A stretch of DNA of 64,000 nucleotides from Pachyseris speciosa (taxonomy: Eukaryota > Cnidaria > Anthozoa > Scleractinia > Pachyseridae): contig JAEMWC010000047.1 of assembly GCA_016490735.1 (NCBI GenBank), forward strand, positions 1,025,001 through 1,089,000. The letters run 5' to 3'. Both the position numbers and the translations under genes were made by a program. Shown in pieces: positions 45,639 through 57,095 of this stretch. The notes below the pieces were generated by a model. The model saw nothing but the letters and a program-made list of their open reading frames with translations, ran no database searches and was not told the origin of the DNA. How positions within the stretch are numbered: position 1 is the stretch's first letter; each line of letters opens with the position of its first letter.

Positions 45639-45790
45639 AGGGTGTTACAGATTATGACCCTAAGGCAAAACGACGTTACAACTAAAATACGTTGTTGATA
45701 TAATATACTATGGTAAAGGTAAACAATATAAAGTAAAATAAAATAAAAAACGGCACAGTTTGAAAATTTGAAAAATACATAACATGAAAA

Positions 45791-48060
45791 CATAACTAGT
45801 GTGTATTGTAACTCAGAACTGTGTATTTTCCTCTGTATTGCTGATATAATCGGGAGTGGAAGCTGAATAATTGGACCTCGATTATTCATTACTCTTTGCG
45901 TGTTTTTTTGAATTATTGATTGTTGCTTTTAAACTTTTGTGGGTTATTCATTATTCATCATTATTTCTTCAATACACGAAATATTTTCCCCTGTTAAGCC
46001 CAGGCCAAACGGACTCGCAAGTAGACGCAAGTAACCGCAAGCTGAACTTGCGGAGAGATTTGCGTTGGGTGGCCAAGTCACAAAGAAACCCATTTCAATG
46101 GCTACAAAGTTGCTATAACCTCGAATGATGTCACTCAACTTGCGTTGACTTGAGTTGGGTGGCTGAAAGGTGAAAAGCTTGTGTCGACTTTCGTCAAAAT
46201 TTGGTCTCGACCTAAATGAGCGCAAGTCCTTGCAAGTCAACGCAAGTGCACGCAAGCCATGGCCAAACGGAGTCGCAAGTAGACGCAAGTTTTCTACTTC
46301 GTCTACTTGCGAGTCTGTTTGGCCTGGGCTTTAAACTCGAATTCAGGTTTAATTATAATGCATTAGGTCATAATAGCGGAGCTCCGCCAAGCGGAGCACC
46401 ATTGTTAAGAAAATATGGAAACCCATCTATTCGAGAACATTTGGAAAAACAAATCTACTAGAAACTAGAAATAATTACAGCAAAACCGAAAACAAAAACT
46501 AACGTAGATGGTCAAACCAGGTTGAGATTAAACAGGACTGTATAACCGAAAATAAACTTTAGTTAACAAAAATCGAACCGGTTTTTCACGTTAATCTCAA
46601 TTTGTATGAACGTGTAAATTAGAAAAGCTTTGAAATGTCAATGTTTGTTGTGTGCCTGTGATTTCAGCAATTGGACTGTTGCACTACCAGTTTAATTTCA
46701 AGTTTAGAGTTCATAATTACTGCAAACAAATACATGGCCAAGCCCGTTAATTCCGTCTCCTCTTTTGGACCCTGTAGAGTTTACCCTCAAGTTGTGCGAT
46801 TATAAACCAAAACTGTCACATGCGCGTTGCTGAACACCTCGATCTATTATTGACAGACACGGTGTCTAGGATGGTCACCAGAAGAGTCCTCATCCGACAC
46901 TTCTTCATTTTCGACTATTTCCTCGTCAGGGTCAATGTCACTGTCGGCGCCACCTTTTAGCAGTCGTTCGATTCTATCCGCTTCCTTTTTGGGGAGCTTT
47001 TAGGATTTCAATACGACACAAGGGCTCGTGCTGCTCCTCGAAGTCCTTCAAAAGACCTGGAAATTAATTGTATATGTCAAGGGCGCTTGAAAAGCCCTTG
47101 AAAAGAAGAAATAGTGAAAACTCCTCGAATTTTTTGTTCAGATGAAAAATGATAACATTACAGTTAGTTGCCCTATTTCAGGACACATCATGCAAAACTG
47201 TAACGTCTTACCTTCAAACTGCACTAACGAGTTAAAAGTTAGCCACAGTGTAGCTTCCATTGCTGGCAATTAGTTTCATCGCTTGAAGCTCGTTGGTTTC
47301 TTTCTAATTGCGGAAAGACTACGTCAAATTCGGTGCCCTAATTCAGGACAGGTTGCCCTATTTCCGGACAATCGTTACGAGATACTCCATTTTTTCTTTG
47401 AAATATTCTTCTCGGTCATGGCAAAATACATCATATAAAAGTCAAATAAAGAAACATTCCTTTAAAAAATTATATTTTGCCCGAATTTTTAAGTTCTAGC
47501 GACAAAGGCATCAAACCCAAATGCCGGAGTTTGGCAAGATTATCATGGGTGAATAATGTTAAACTCATGCAGTACTGGAGTCAAAAATCGTTATTCTTAA
47601 AAAAAAAAAATTTAATCTCCAATGTTGCTTTTACAGTCAAAACGCTAAATTAATCACAAAAACGTATTTGAATTGTGATATGCTATTATTCCCTCCCCTC
47701 CCGACACGCGCCGGGTGAAATTTACAGCTTTCAGGTTATGGCTTGATCTGTGTGACCTGGGAGTAATTGTCTTTCTTGGCGCTTTCATTTTTAAATTCTT
47801 TACAGTATGGAGTTTGATATCACTGAAAAATAACAAGAAAGGGCATCGAAAAAGCTGCAGTTATCAGAAGTGAAATGAAACTGTCTAATACAGTTGTTTC
47901 TTTGAACTTAATTATGGGTTTTAATTAAAATAATGCTATGAGTACTGTACCTTATGTTCGTTTCGTCAAATAAGATTTTAGTAAATAAACAATGTTTCAC
48001 CCCTGGAAACGACAATAGAGAACGAAGTTTAATCAATACCAAAACAGGTAAGCTTAAATT
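45791..48060. repeat. Large repeat, copy A
   Basis: Aligns with copies B (57485-60085) and C (60086-64000), beginning at CATAACTAGTGTGTATTG. It includes the TTACCCTCAAG, GATTCTATCCGCTTCC and TGCCCTATTTC blocks and runs to at least 48030, matching the window end in copy C. It carries the TTA-flanked MITE at 45997-46330, absent from B. No protein family recognised. Confidence 0.8.
45997..46330. mobile_element. Harbinger-like MITE with empty site in copy B
   Basis: Inverted ends AGCCCAGGCCAAACGGACTC. TTA precedes (45994-45996) and follows (46331-46333). Copy B has CCCCTGTTAAACTTGAATTC at the same place with a single TTA, an empty site that proves a 3-bp duplication. About 334 bp with internal CGCAAGT repeats. 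Confidence 0.88.
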
Positions 48061-48640
48061 AAGAGAGACAGCAACTATTCCTTGAATTTCCTTTCAACTG
48101 AAAAAACAAACATGGTATGCTATCATTAGGTGTCAGGAATTGAAAACCCTTCCCAAAAATGCAATAAACTCTTTAGTAGTCTTGCTCAGAGATGCGAAAC
48201 TGCAAACGGTAAATTTTGATATGGTGGAAAAACTAGTCCTTTTAGCTTCACTTCTGTCGAAATAAAAGACAATCTCTATGGCGCATTTGGCGACGCGCAA
48301 TAAAAATCACATTTAATGTTATGGCGCGCAATAAAGACACAAGACCAAGTAGTGGCCAATAGTGGGTAGGGAATGTACTGGCAAGGCTCGGATAAAAACC
48401 CACCGACCGGAAAAACCCACCGGATGGGGGGCCTCGACACATGGCGCCATGCCGAGGGGGTGCCCCATGCCTGTACTGCAAGGAGGACATTGTTGCTGGA
48501 ATAATTACATGGGGCCAAGTTAACCCAGCTAGAGAACAAATGTCCCCTCCCTGACGGGGCTCCAGCACAGGGCTGAAGGGGTGCCGCAGGCAGCAATTCC
48601 CCGCCCACAGACGTCGAGTATAATGAGAAAGTCCCCTGTG
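48061..48640. other. No gene; GC-rich flank, perhaps 3' part of next element
   Basis: From about 48400 the sequence becomes GC-rich with words such as GGGGTGCC repeated. It may be non-coding terminal sequence of the tyrosine-recombinase element to the right. Open frames on the minus strand have no domain. Confidence 0.35.
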
Positions 48641-48806
48641 TGGGGCCCCAAAAAACTACGTAAAAAAACAGGGTACCCCAGGCCAGAACTCGACAGGAGG
48701 TGCAAGGGATTAGGTATGGGAAGACCTTGGCCCCAAAGGGGCCAGTGAAAGCGAGGTCAACCGCCTGTGGAGGGGTGGCCTGGGGGCCCGTGTAATAATA
48801 GGAATG

Positions 48807-49041
48807 AACCTGAGATTAATTGACAAACTATGAACGTAACAATAAGTCAGTGTTCTCAACGTATCTAAAGTAATCATCAGTTAAGGCAAGGTGCCAAGTT
48901 CTTGGGTTATGAACCTGAGATTAATTGAAACTAAGAATTAGAACGCAACAATAAAAGTTATTAACAGGAGACATCGTAATGTTTCAATGTACTGGTATCT
49001 AAAATAGTTATCGGTTAAGGCAGGAAGCCAAGTTCTTGGGT
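48807..49041. repeat. Two-unit direct repeat at the 3' end of the recombinase element
   Basis: AACCTGAGATTAATTGA starts at 48807 and again at 48912, and both units end with CCAAGTTCTTGGG. The second unit is about 24 bp longer. Possibly the B1/B2-type terminal repeats of an Ngaro-like element, or simply 3' untranslated repeats. Confidence 0.7.
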
Positions 49042-49821
49042 ACTTAGAGGATAGCCTCTTTGGGGGTCTTGATATAAGTTTGGTAAGCATTAGATTTCCA
49101 CCTTCCGAGGACTTTTGATTAGCCAATCAGGAAGACCAACTGCTCCCGCTGTTGTGGCTGCGCCAATACGAAAGCTGTGTGAGGCAAAGTTTGCACTGTC
49201 CAGGCCGCAGACATGGAGTAGGGCACGCACGTTGTTGGTAAGCGATGTGCGGGTAAGATTGCGCCCATCGGTGAATTTGAAGAGAGGATGGGAGGTACTC
49301 TGTCCATATGTTTGAAGAAGATAGTCTTGAAGGGTGGTGACAGCGCAGACAGTAGAGTGTGACCTAGCTATAGTGAGTCTGGCTGTCTCGCGGAAAGGGT
49401 CAGTTTTGGACTTCTTAATAGTAATTTCAAGAAAATTCGGATTGAGAATATTAGGTTTAAAATTGATATCAGCTCTGGATAAGTGGATATGGGGATCAAA
49501 CTTGCCATTGCATGTGAATTCGCTGCTTCGTAGAAAACCAAAAAAGGCTAGGGTAAAGGCAGCCCATAACATAGAAGAGTCAACGTCCTGAGAGTGGAAA
49601 GGTTGTAACTTAGCGTAGATTTTTTGGAGAACTGTAATGGTGATGGGGTAGCGTGCTCGCTTAGAAGCGCTCTGCAAGCATTTTATGCCTCGCAACGTTT
49701 TATAAAGGAGGGGCATGGAGGTGAAGTCCAGCGGAAAACCAAACTCAGTATGTAGGTTTTTTACTGCTGCAAGGTAAACTTTTATAGTGCTATAAGAAAC
49801 TATTGGACAGGTGGGTAGCAA
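49020..49821 (-). pseudogene. Tyrosine recombinase of the second element
   Basis: 243-residue frame covering STIKVYLAAVKNLHTEFGF (core-binding), FFGFLRSSEF (first catalytic Arg), the beta-strand lysine region IKKSKTDPF, and HSFRIGAATTAGAVGLPDWL (HxxR). It then shifts at about 49104, apparently by one extra C, and the last catalytic part (LGRWKSNAYQTYIKTP, with the nucleophile tyrosine) is in the next frame at 49020-49100. Thus one indel separates the nucleophile from the rest. It would integrate cDNA by site-specific strand exchange. It overlaps the end of the upstream RT frame near 49800, also with a shift. Confidence 0.85.
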
Positions 49822-51229
49822 AGTGGATCAAGGTATCCTCACGGCTGGGTAGTAAAGGGGTATCAGGGGAAACAAGCCCATGGTGTAAACAGAAGCGAAT
49901 AAATTGGCGTTCCCCAGATGAGTAGGTACCGCGGGTGGTTGATGCAGTGGAATGGTAGATGAAACTGGCTGCTTGCAGAGTCAGACTGGTCAGGAAATGA
50001 GGGATCTGGCAAGGAACGGGAGATGCATCCGGTGCGAGAAGGTGGAAACTGGCCATCTGAAAGCGAGAGAGACTGTCAGCGATGCCATTGTCAAGGCCAG
50101 AGACATGTTTGGCAGAAAAAGTAAAATTGAACTTTAAAGTCTGCAGGGTGATTAAACGAATGAGATTCATAATCCGGGGGATTTTGGAGCTCTTCGCAGA
50201 GAGAATAGCAACGATTGCTTGGTTATCGCAGTGGAAGCAAATTCTCCTATTAGCCCATAAGGGAGACCAGAGCATGCAAGCCAGGTAAATTGGGTAAAGC
50301 TCTTGCCACCGGATGCTTATGCCTGTGGCGGAATTGAGCGGATGGGACGGGAGCCATCTGCCCTGGAACCACAAGTTATTGAAGAAACCCGCGTAGCCGA
50401 TGGAACCAGCAGCATCTGTAAAAAGGTGGATTTGGGGAGAGGCCTCAGAAAAGGGGGGGGGGGGATGGGGGAGAAAAAGGCTAACCCCGTTCCACTGGTC
50501 AGGGAAAAGCTGCCACATAAGAATGTCCTTCCTGAATTCATGGTTGAGAGAAATAAAATGCCCAGGGTGGCGGACCCCTCGAGTGAGATTGATAATCCGT
50601 TGCATGAAGGGGCGACCAGGGGAGATAACCCGACAGGCAAATTGTAAAGTCCCAATGAGGGATTGGAGGTCGCGTAGACGACAAGATCTTTTGGAGGACC
50701 AGGAGGAAAGCATTGAGCGGGTATTGTGTAGTTTGTCAATTGGCAGCCTGGCTTCCAGACAGACCGAGTCAAGTGTTATACCTAAAAACTCAAGGCACTG
50801 GGTGGGGCGGAAAGTCTTCTTTGGGGCAAGAGGGATGTTTAGTTCCTCAAATAAGGTAAGGACCTGACAAAGAGCTGTGGCGCAACGGGAGAGTGGAGGG
50901 GGCTGGGCAATAAAGAAGTCATCCAGTAAATGGATAAAAGAGGGGATGTTAAGGTAATTTTTGACTAGCCATTCCAGGGCATCCGAGAGTTGGTTGAAAA
51001 GGTAGGGAGCACTTCTAAGGCCAAAGGGGAGAGCTTTTTCGAAAAAGAAAAGACCTTTCCAGGACTTACCCAATAATTCCCAATCATCGGGATGAACAGG
51101 GATAATGCGGAAAGCCGACTGTATATCGGTTTTTGTCATGAAACAGCCAGGGCCATGTTCGAGGACCAATGAGAGCATCATCAATGCGAATATAGTGGAG
51201 GGTGTACAGTTCAAGTGGGATGTTGGCAT
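49790..51229 (-). pseudogene. Reverse transcriptase and RNase H of the second element
   Basis: 479 residues, uninterrupted. RT: KTDIQSAFRIIPVHPDDWEL (motif A), KALPFGLRSAPYLFNQL (motif B), HLLDDFFIAQ (catalytic), FRPTQCLEFLGITLDS. RNase H: IHLFTDAAGSIGYAGF, WQELYPIYLA, CFHCDNQAIVAIL, and HVSGLDNGIADSLSRFQ. The end (HSTASTTRGTYSSGERQFIR) begins the recombinase core-binding domain. Catalytic residues appear intact. Frame shifts at both ends (near 51180 and 49800) break the polyprotein. Confidence 0.9.
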
Positions 51230-51836
51230 TCAGGCTATCGGGGGACCCTTTGGGGAAAGAGAGGTGGAAAATAGTGCGCCATTTTTGGCTATTCTTTTTG
51301 AGGACCAGCCGAAGGGGATGGATCTGGAAATTTGGGAAAGGGGGGGATTCGAAAGGGCCTGCAAGGCGGCCAAGTTCGACTTCTTCCAGGAGGTTTTCTT
51401 CAATGAGAAAGGGGTTTTGATAGGCCGAAGGAAGGTTTCTGACTGTTTTGGGGAGACGGTTGCCTTGGTAGCCCACCCGAAAACCCTGGGCTAGCCCAGC
51501 AGTGAGGTTAGCTACAAAGTTCTGATTGGGGTGGGTCTTAAGGAGGTCGGTTAAGAGGGAAATGTTCACGGGGGTCTCAGGTTTTAAGGACAGCAGGGCT
51601 TCAGCGGTTTGATGATTTCTTATCAGTCTGGCTTCTAGTTTTTGAAGGGGAGGAGGGGTCATCGTGGTGGTATGCTGGGTGGTCTCCATAGCTGGTTTTG
51701 TAGCGGTGGCTGAAAGGACAGGGGGCTTGGCTGCATTTGGTCCCTCGGTTGTAATTGTTGAAGAGTCCCCGTTGTGTATTGTTGGGTCTAAGGGCGGAAA
51801 GAGAGCACCCATAAGAATAATGACCCCCACTTCCAC
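51175..51836 (-). pseudogene. Reverse transcriptase N-terminal region of the second element
   Basis: The part up to IRIDDALI is genuine: NQNFVANLTAGLAQGFRVGY, RNLPSAYQNPFLIEENLLEE and HPLRLVLKKNSQKWRTIFHL (RT fingers), then DSLNANIPLE. Beyond 51175 the frame is a shadow and the true continuation is the RT frame at 51229. It overlaps the end of the gag-like frame by about 235 nt in another phase, a plausible programmed overlap. Confidence 0.82.
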
Positions 51837-52884
51837 AAATGGAGCAGCAAGATTTGGCTTGCCCAGTAAACTTCAAGAGGTATAGTTGGGTATCACATTC
51901 TCCCCAATTGAGAGAAAGATTGCCGGCCGCTTTCCGACGGAAAGCGATATCGTAGGAGAGCCATGCGAATCCTGTGAATTTCCGTTGGGCTGATCGGATG
52001 ATCTCCTGGTAGGTGAACATCTCGACTGCCCTCCGGGGAAAGGAGGCAAGCAAAATCGTACAGTATACGGAGAAGGCGGACAGCCATTTATCGATAGAAT
52101 CAACATGCGTTTTTTTCTTGCAGGTTTTAGGGAGATCTACCTGTTTCCCACCAACGGATATGGACAACCCGGTAAGTTCGTTATGGGTTAGAAGGAAGGA
52201 GTTTTCTGGCAGCAGCAAATCAAAGTCAACGTACTCACCGCGTAAAATAGCTTGCTTGGTCTTTGTGGAAACGTGGTCAGCGAGAGAAGATGATGGTGTT
52301 ATCGCAGGTAGAGGGAGGTCGGCGCTTGCAGACGTAGACGGCGGTGAAAGTAGACTCGCCACAAAGGTTGGATCTGCAAGTTGTCGAGTTGTTGAGGGCT
52401 GAGATATTGGAGCAGACGCTAGGGGCGTTGTTGGGAGCGACGAGGCACTTTGGAGGAGTGGCATGAAGTTCCTCAGCTTTTGATCGACGATGTTGCCGAT
52501 CAGCGCAGCCAGATGTGCTGGATCAGGTGCAGGGTTCGCGGTAAGGGAATCGTTACGGTCGCCATCTTGGACAACGTCCTCATGATTGTTGCGGCTTTGT
52601 TCGGCTGTTGTGTCGTCGGGTAATCTGTCCTCAGGCGTAGGATCGCGGGGCTCATCCTGAACATCGCCTCCACCGGGTTCTTGGCGGTTTGGGCGAAGAC
52701 GTTTAGCAGCCGATGCGGAGGCGTCAGCGTTTCTCGAGCGTGTGACCGAGGAAGGATGCGAAGGAGAGATCGAACCGAGCCGCTCTATCAACTGATCACG
52801 CGAACCTGTGATCTGCAAGTTATTCTGCGCCAAGAGGAGACGAAGAACTTCGTTGCTGAGCCCAAAGAGTTCCATGAGATACAA
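51601..52884 (-). CDS. Gag-like protein with SAP-like N-terminus
   Basis: 427 residues without a stop. Residues ~3-33 (ELFGLSNEVLRLLLAQNNLQ, then GSRDQLIERL) resemble a SAP DNA-binding helix pair. A low-complexity Ser/Pro/Asp linker follows, then at ~230-350 a globular part containing HVDSIDKWLSAFSVYCTILL and CDTQLYLLKFTG, which I recognise from gag-like proteins of tyrosine-recombinase elements in corals. A Cys/His cluster (CCSICGSGGHYSYGC) suggests nucleic-acid binding, and a basic C-terminus follows. The start codon lies 5 codons before the SAP-like part. Confidence 0.65.
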   Translation of the reverse strand: MYLMELFGLSNEVLRLLLAQNNLQITGSRDQLIERLGSISPSHPSSVTRSRNADASASAAKRLRPNRQEPGGGDVQDEPRDPTPEDRLPDDTTAEQSRNNHEDVVQDGDRNDSLTANPAPDPAHLAALIGNIVDQKLRNFMPLLQSASSLPTTPLASAPISQPSTTRQLADPTFVASLLSPPSTSASADLPLPAITPSSSLADHVSTKTKQAILRGEYVDFDLLLPENSFLLTHNELTGLSISVGGKQVDLPKTCKKKTHVDSIDKWLSAFSVYCTILLASFPRRAVEMFTYQEIIRSAQRKFTGFAWLSYDIAFRRKAAGNLSLNWGECDTQLYLLKFTGQAKSCCSICGSGGHYSYGCSLSALRPNNTQRGLFNNYNRGTKCSQAPCPFSHRYKTSYGDHPAYHHDDPSSPSKTRSQTDKKSSNR

Positions 52885-53000
52885 TATCAGTCAATATCAA
52901 TGACAATGCTTTAGAAGTTTGATTGCACTTGAAGCAAAGTAACACCTTGCAGGACTCAGAGAAGGGAGAAAATGGTTAACCACATGGTGTGTTACATTTG

Positions 53001-54050
53001 AATAGCGCTTACCAAATATGGGAACGCATGTGCTGTCGAGGGCCGCAGAGAAGAGCGCGGGCTCACTGAAGCTAAAGGTTGCTTGCCAACATTAACCTTA
53101 ATTTTATGCTAAAATAACAATTAATAGCGAACAAGACACCTAAAGGCGTTCACGTGGGATCTGTTCGTCCAGGAGAGAATGAGGTACTCTCTTGGTACGT
53201 CTATATCAGCATTAAACTTTGAACGGCTAGCAAGAGTCACAATCCGTTTGAATGAGCAGCCGAAAAAGGAAATACAAACATGAATTGAGTACAGTATTAC
53301 AAACGGTGTAAAATGAAAAAATGTAACACAATGGGGTTGGCGTTAATTAAAATTTGGGTTGATTAACTTGATGAAAACGTAAAAGTGCCAAAAAAGGAGT
53401 CTGGCGTTCTGAAAGGGTGCTTTGAGGGATTTTTTTTGTTACCACTGGCATGTTTTATATAATTATTAATATTTATTTACCCCGGGCTGGAGTGATGTCT
53501 TAGCGATTTTTTACCGACCAAATATTTAACAATTAGTTCATGAGCTCGAGATTATCGCGTGATAGATAGGATTTTGATTTTGATCAGCTAGGATTTGCTA
53601 GGATGTTGGTTTGTTGACATAGAGCGAGTAAAATTAAAAAAATTATTTGAAAAAAAGACAAAAACAGACAATAAGTTTTCCTAAATAAAAACTTTATTCA
53701 GCCTGTATCTATGCCTAAAAGCAAACGCGTTCAATAAGTAAATGTACAGGAAGGCGAACAAAGCGAATCTTGCAAGTTACTTTGAAGCACAATTCATTTG
53801 ACCCGTTTCTTGCAAAGTTCACTAAAATTGCTTTGAATAGAACGAATCAATGAATTTAAGATAAAGCACCGTAAAAATTCACATTCAAACCTGTAATGTT
53901 TGGGAAGGTGGATTTCAAGAAGCGCCCAAAACGATTCGGAGAAAGTCTAAAATTCTGGCGATGACTTGAAGATGGATTTCTTCTCTATGAACTGACCAAT
54001 TTCCACTGTTTTTTCTTCGGATTTATTGTTTCAAAAACCTGTGTTTCCCT
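53001..54050. other. No gene recognised
   Basis: May contain the 5' end of the recombinase element at its left edge. Nothing else supported. Confidence 0.35.
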
Positions 54051-54054
54051 TCTA

Positions 54055-54806
54055 AGGGCCCGTATATATGGTCTCGGGTACCCGAGACAACCTTACCTAG
54101 CGTTTATATGAGAATTGTTTTCCTTCTAAGGGCCCGTTTATATGGTCTCGGGTACCCGAGACAACCTTACCTAGCGTTTATATGAGAATTGCGTGACCGA
54201 GACGAAGTTTACCCTACTTAGTTATTCAAAGCACGTCTCAAATTTACAAATCCTCATTTGCCCTTCTTTCTTTGTATATGGTCGCTCTTTGATTGAATAT
54301 CGTCAATATTGATTGAAAATTTCCTTTCTAGGTTCATTTTTGCTTCGATACCTCTTTTTATAAAAGGGCCAGTGAGCCATCAGCCAATTCGAAGTTTATA
54401 ACGTGTCACATAACTTAGCTTCGTACTTAGCTCCGAATCCCCGCACAATCTGATCACTGTGGGTAATGCTGGCTTTTAAAATGAAATTCCTTGAAATAAA
54501 TTTGCGTTTTTTAACTCAAAAATTGGACCGAAATAACTTTTTTACGCATACGCGCATATTTAATTTTCAGCCGTCTCGTCCCGGGTAGGCGAAACAAAGT
54601 GTTTACATGAGAAAAAGTTGTCTCGCCTGCCAGGGTTACCCTACCTGCCGCAGCGAGACAACTCGCCTAACCGAGTTGTCTCGCCCACCCGAGTTGTCTC
54701 ACCATCTCATGCAAACGGTTCATAGAACTTTTCAAAGAAATAAGTGGAAAAATAGCTCACCCAGGGTAACTCGGGGGGAGGGTTGCCGAGTCCGCATAAA
54801 CAGGCT
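54055..54806. mobile_element. TIR element with tandemly duplicated left end
   Basis: The left terminus GGGCCCGTTTATATGGTCTC plus ~50 bp is present twice in tandem (54055 and 54127). The right end (54760-54806) is an imperfect inverted copy (CCGAGTCCGCATAAACAGGC). GTTGTCTCGCC words recur inside in both orientations. No transposase. Confidence 0.6.
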
Positions 54807-55804
54807 AAGACCGGCATACTGCTATCTTGAAAACTCACCTGTGCAACAATCGGCCGCCATTTTTATTTTGATCTTCCTTGCGCGTGACTAAAACCTTTCT
54901 CTCTACCTCTCCCCAAGGCTCTCGCAGTAGTTTTCGACCTTGACTTGGCATGTGATTCCAGCCAATGAAATCGTACGATTTTCTTGAGAGCCGATGAAAT
55001 CAAACCATTCTCTCGAGACTTCCCGCGGGATACGGGAAACTTAAAAAAACGAAATTCGACTGAAACCTCAACGTTGTCTGCCTTTGGCCATCCTCCGTAA
55101 AAAATTCTACTTACCTCAACAAAAACTTAAATCTTCCCGCCTAAACGGAACGTCGCTCAGCCACGAAACGAACAAACGAAAGCCGACTTGTCAATAAGTC
55201 TTCGAAACGTGTCATTCGGATTTGTTTCGTTTTTACAACGAAATGCAGAGTCAAAGTGTCCGAAAATAGGGGTGTCCGGGAAATAATACAACATACTGTA
55301 TATCAAAGTCAGTAAATTTATATTCCATTTGCCTCTTAAAAATGCATTTTATATCTGGGGGAGCTCCTTTAAATTTGCTATTGAATAGTGGAAACACTCC
55401 TTAAAACTCAGTGTTTGGTGCATGAATACTCCTTGAATACTCCTTGAATTTTTTGTACACTAGCCACTGGACACTGATCATCATTGATGATCTCGTGATT
55501 TCTTACACAGTCTACAATGGTATAATTTAAAGTGGTTCTGAACCCCATGCACAGATTTTTTTAAAACTTAATTTGCAGAAAGATGAATCTTCATATGCTG
55601 ATTGCAATTCAATAATAAAAAACGGGGGTCATCCGACTCGTGAGTTACAGGCACAAAATTAAGGGTGTTTGTAAGAGGCTGTACTGTTGCTATGGTGACC
55701 TTTGTTATATGGCAAAACAGTGATCACAACTTGTTGAGAATTAATTGGGAATTTTTTTGATACCATATTTATGGAAACAAACAAAGAATTGATAACTGAG
55801 TTAA
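54807..55804. other. No gene recognised
   Basis: No supported feature. Confidence 0.4.
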
Positions 55805-55846
55805 TCTTTTGTCTCACGACTAAGTCACAAAGATGTGGATCGCCAA

Positions 55847-55878
55847 GTTTCAACCGCTATACTGCTGCTCTTCATCAG
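55847..55878 (-). ncRNA. Hammerhead-like motif, 5' inverted copy
   Basis: On the minus strand CTGATGA ... GAAAC with the stem region changed to GAGC/GGTT, so stem II pairs poorly. Probably inactive. Confidence 0.3.
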
Positions 55879-55917
55879 GCGATGGTTTCGACTGGCTGCG
55901 TGTGAGTATAGGAAGCA

Positions 55918-56470
55918 CCGTGGCTGGAAACGCTATGTGGATGACACCTTTACCATCTTAGATCATGACAAAGTTGACTCGTTCTTACAACACCTCAATA
56001 GTCAACAGCTGACTATCCGTTTCACTATGGAAACTGAGAATGACAACTTAATTCCCTTTCTTGATACGTCGATCATCAAGGATTTGAATGGATACCTCTC
56101 TACCAGTGTTTATAGAAAGCCTACACACACTGACCAGTAGCTAGCGTATAATTTACACCACCCGCAATCTGTAAAACGCGGTATTGTCAAGTGCCTTTAC
56201 GATCGATCTAAACACCTCAGAACAAAACCATCAGTTATCTCTCATGAAAAGAAACACCTCTCATCGGCTCTTGTTTACAACGGTTATCCGTTTTCGTTTG
56301 TAAAAAATCCTACGAAAACCAAGGGACGAACAAGCACTAAAGAACCTGAACCCGAAATTAAATCTACTGTGGTTCTGCCATACGTCAAAGGCACATCGGA
56401 GGCTCTTCGCCGTTGCCTACAACAATAAGGCATACGGACTGTTTTCAGATCTGACACAACTCTTAGATCA
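55918..56470 (+). pseudogene. Penelope-like reverse transcriptase, C-terminal part
   Basis: Starts exactly at the catalytic box (KRYVDDTFTILDHDKVDSFL), continues RFTMETENDNLIPFLDTSII and STSVYRKPTHTDQ, then a TAG stop at 56138-56140. In-frame continuation (HHPQSVKRGIVKCLYDRS, LSSALVYNGYP, VLPYVKGTSEALRR) runs to about 56430 before a further stop. Fingers and motif A are absent, so the copy is dead. Confidence 0.85.
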
Positions 56471-56476
56471 CACCTA

Positions 56477-56983
56477 GTGCGACCTAAGGACATTGTCGAT
56501 CCAGTAAAACAAGACGGAGTAGTCTACAAGATTCCCTGCGAATGTGGTAAGGTTTATATTGGAGAGACGGGAAGATCTATGCATGAACAGATTAAGGAAC
56601 ACGATAGAGACATACGGCTTGCTCGAACCCAATCCTCCAGCATTTCAGAACATTATCCGCTCTGGGACGAAGTTAAATTTATTGACCGAGACCCACATTG
56701 GTACACCCGTAGGGTTAAAGAGGCTATTCACATAAGACTTCACCCTAACAACATCAACAGGGACAGTGGAATTGAAATTCCTGAAGCGTGGATGCCAACG
56801 ATCAAACAACACAACAGCCGATCAGTACAAAAGCGGACCGCTGAGGGAACAATTTCTAGTCTGAACGACAAGGAGCGAAATCCACCAATCAACAACAGCC
56901 TAAGCGAGGATCGAAACGCACCAATCACCACCAGCCACCGTGCTTCTTATACTCACACGCAGCCAGTCGACACTATCGCCTGA
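56477..56983 (+). pseudogene. GIY-YIG endonuclease domain of Penelope-like element 2
   Basis: 168 residues. GVVYKIPCECGKVYIGETGR is the GIY-YIG motif region (VYKI ... VYIGETGR), then a helix with HEQIKEHDRDIRL, then the DEVKFIDRDPHWYTRRVKEA block and IHIRLHPNNINRDSG, where the catalytic Glu (KEAIHIR) and Asn lie. Canonical PLEs carry this nuclease C-terminal to the RT. This part of the frame is intact and ends in the terminal segment. A break separates it from the RT (near 56430-56477). Confidence 0.88.
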
Positions 56984-57011
56984 TAAACACCAGCAGTATA
57001 GCGGTCAAAAC
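56980..57011 (+). ncRNA. Hammerhead-like motif, mutated core
   Basis: Corresponds to 31757-31788, but the first box reads CTGATAA and the second CAAAAC, so two core positions are lost. Confidence 0.35.
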
Positions 57012-57095
57012 GTCGGGATCCACATCTTTGTTACTCAATCGTGAGACAAAAGATTAACTCAGCTATCATTTGAAACCACAATGGCGAACACCTTT

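Larger units (their letters stand above)
48641..53000 (-). mobile_element. Second tyrosine-recombinase retrotransposon (Ngaro/DIRS-like)
   Basis: Minus-strand element with gag-like protein, RT, RNase H and tyrosine recombinase in four mostly long frames. It is better preserved than the DIRS element at 12-20 kb and differs clearly in sequence. Downstream of the recombinase lie two direct repeats (48807-49041). Inverted termini were not seen, so an Ngaro-like (split direct repeat) arrangement is possible but not shown. Boundaries approximate. Confidence 0.75.
55805..57095 (+). mobile_element. Penelope-like element 2 with inverted terminal segments
   Basis: Plus-strand PLE. The 3' end (56940-57095) is the terminal segment with a hammerhead-like motif. 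The 5' end (55805-55917) is the same segment inverted, fused directly to the RT at the catalytic box, so the 5' half of the coding region is lost. Such inverted terminal copies occur in Penelope-type insertions. The same segment also occurs at 31667-31860. Confidence 0.85.

Noticed and set aside
50400..50867. Plus-strand frames of 115-155 residues over the second recombinase element
   Set aside because: They are antisense shadows of the strongly coding RT/RNase H frame on the minus strand.
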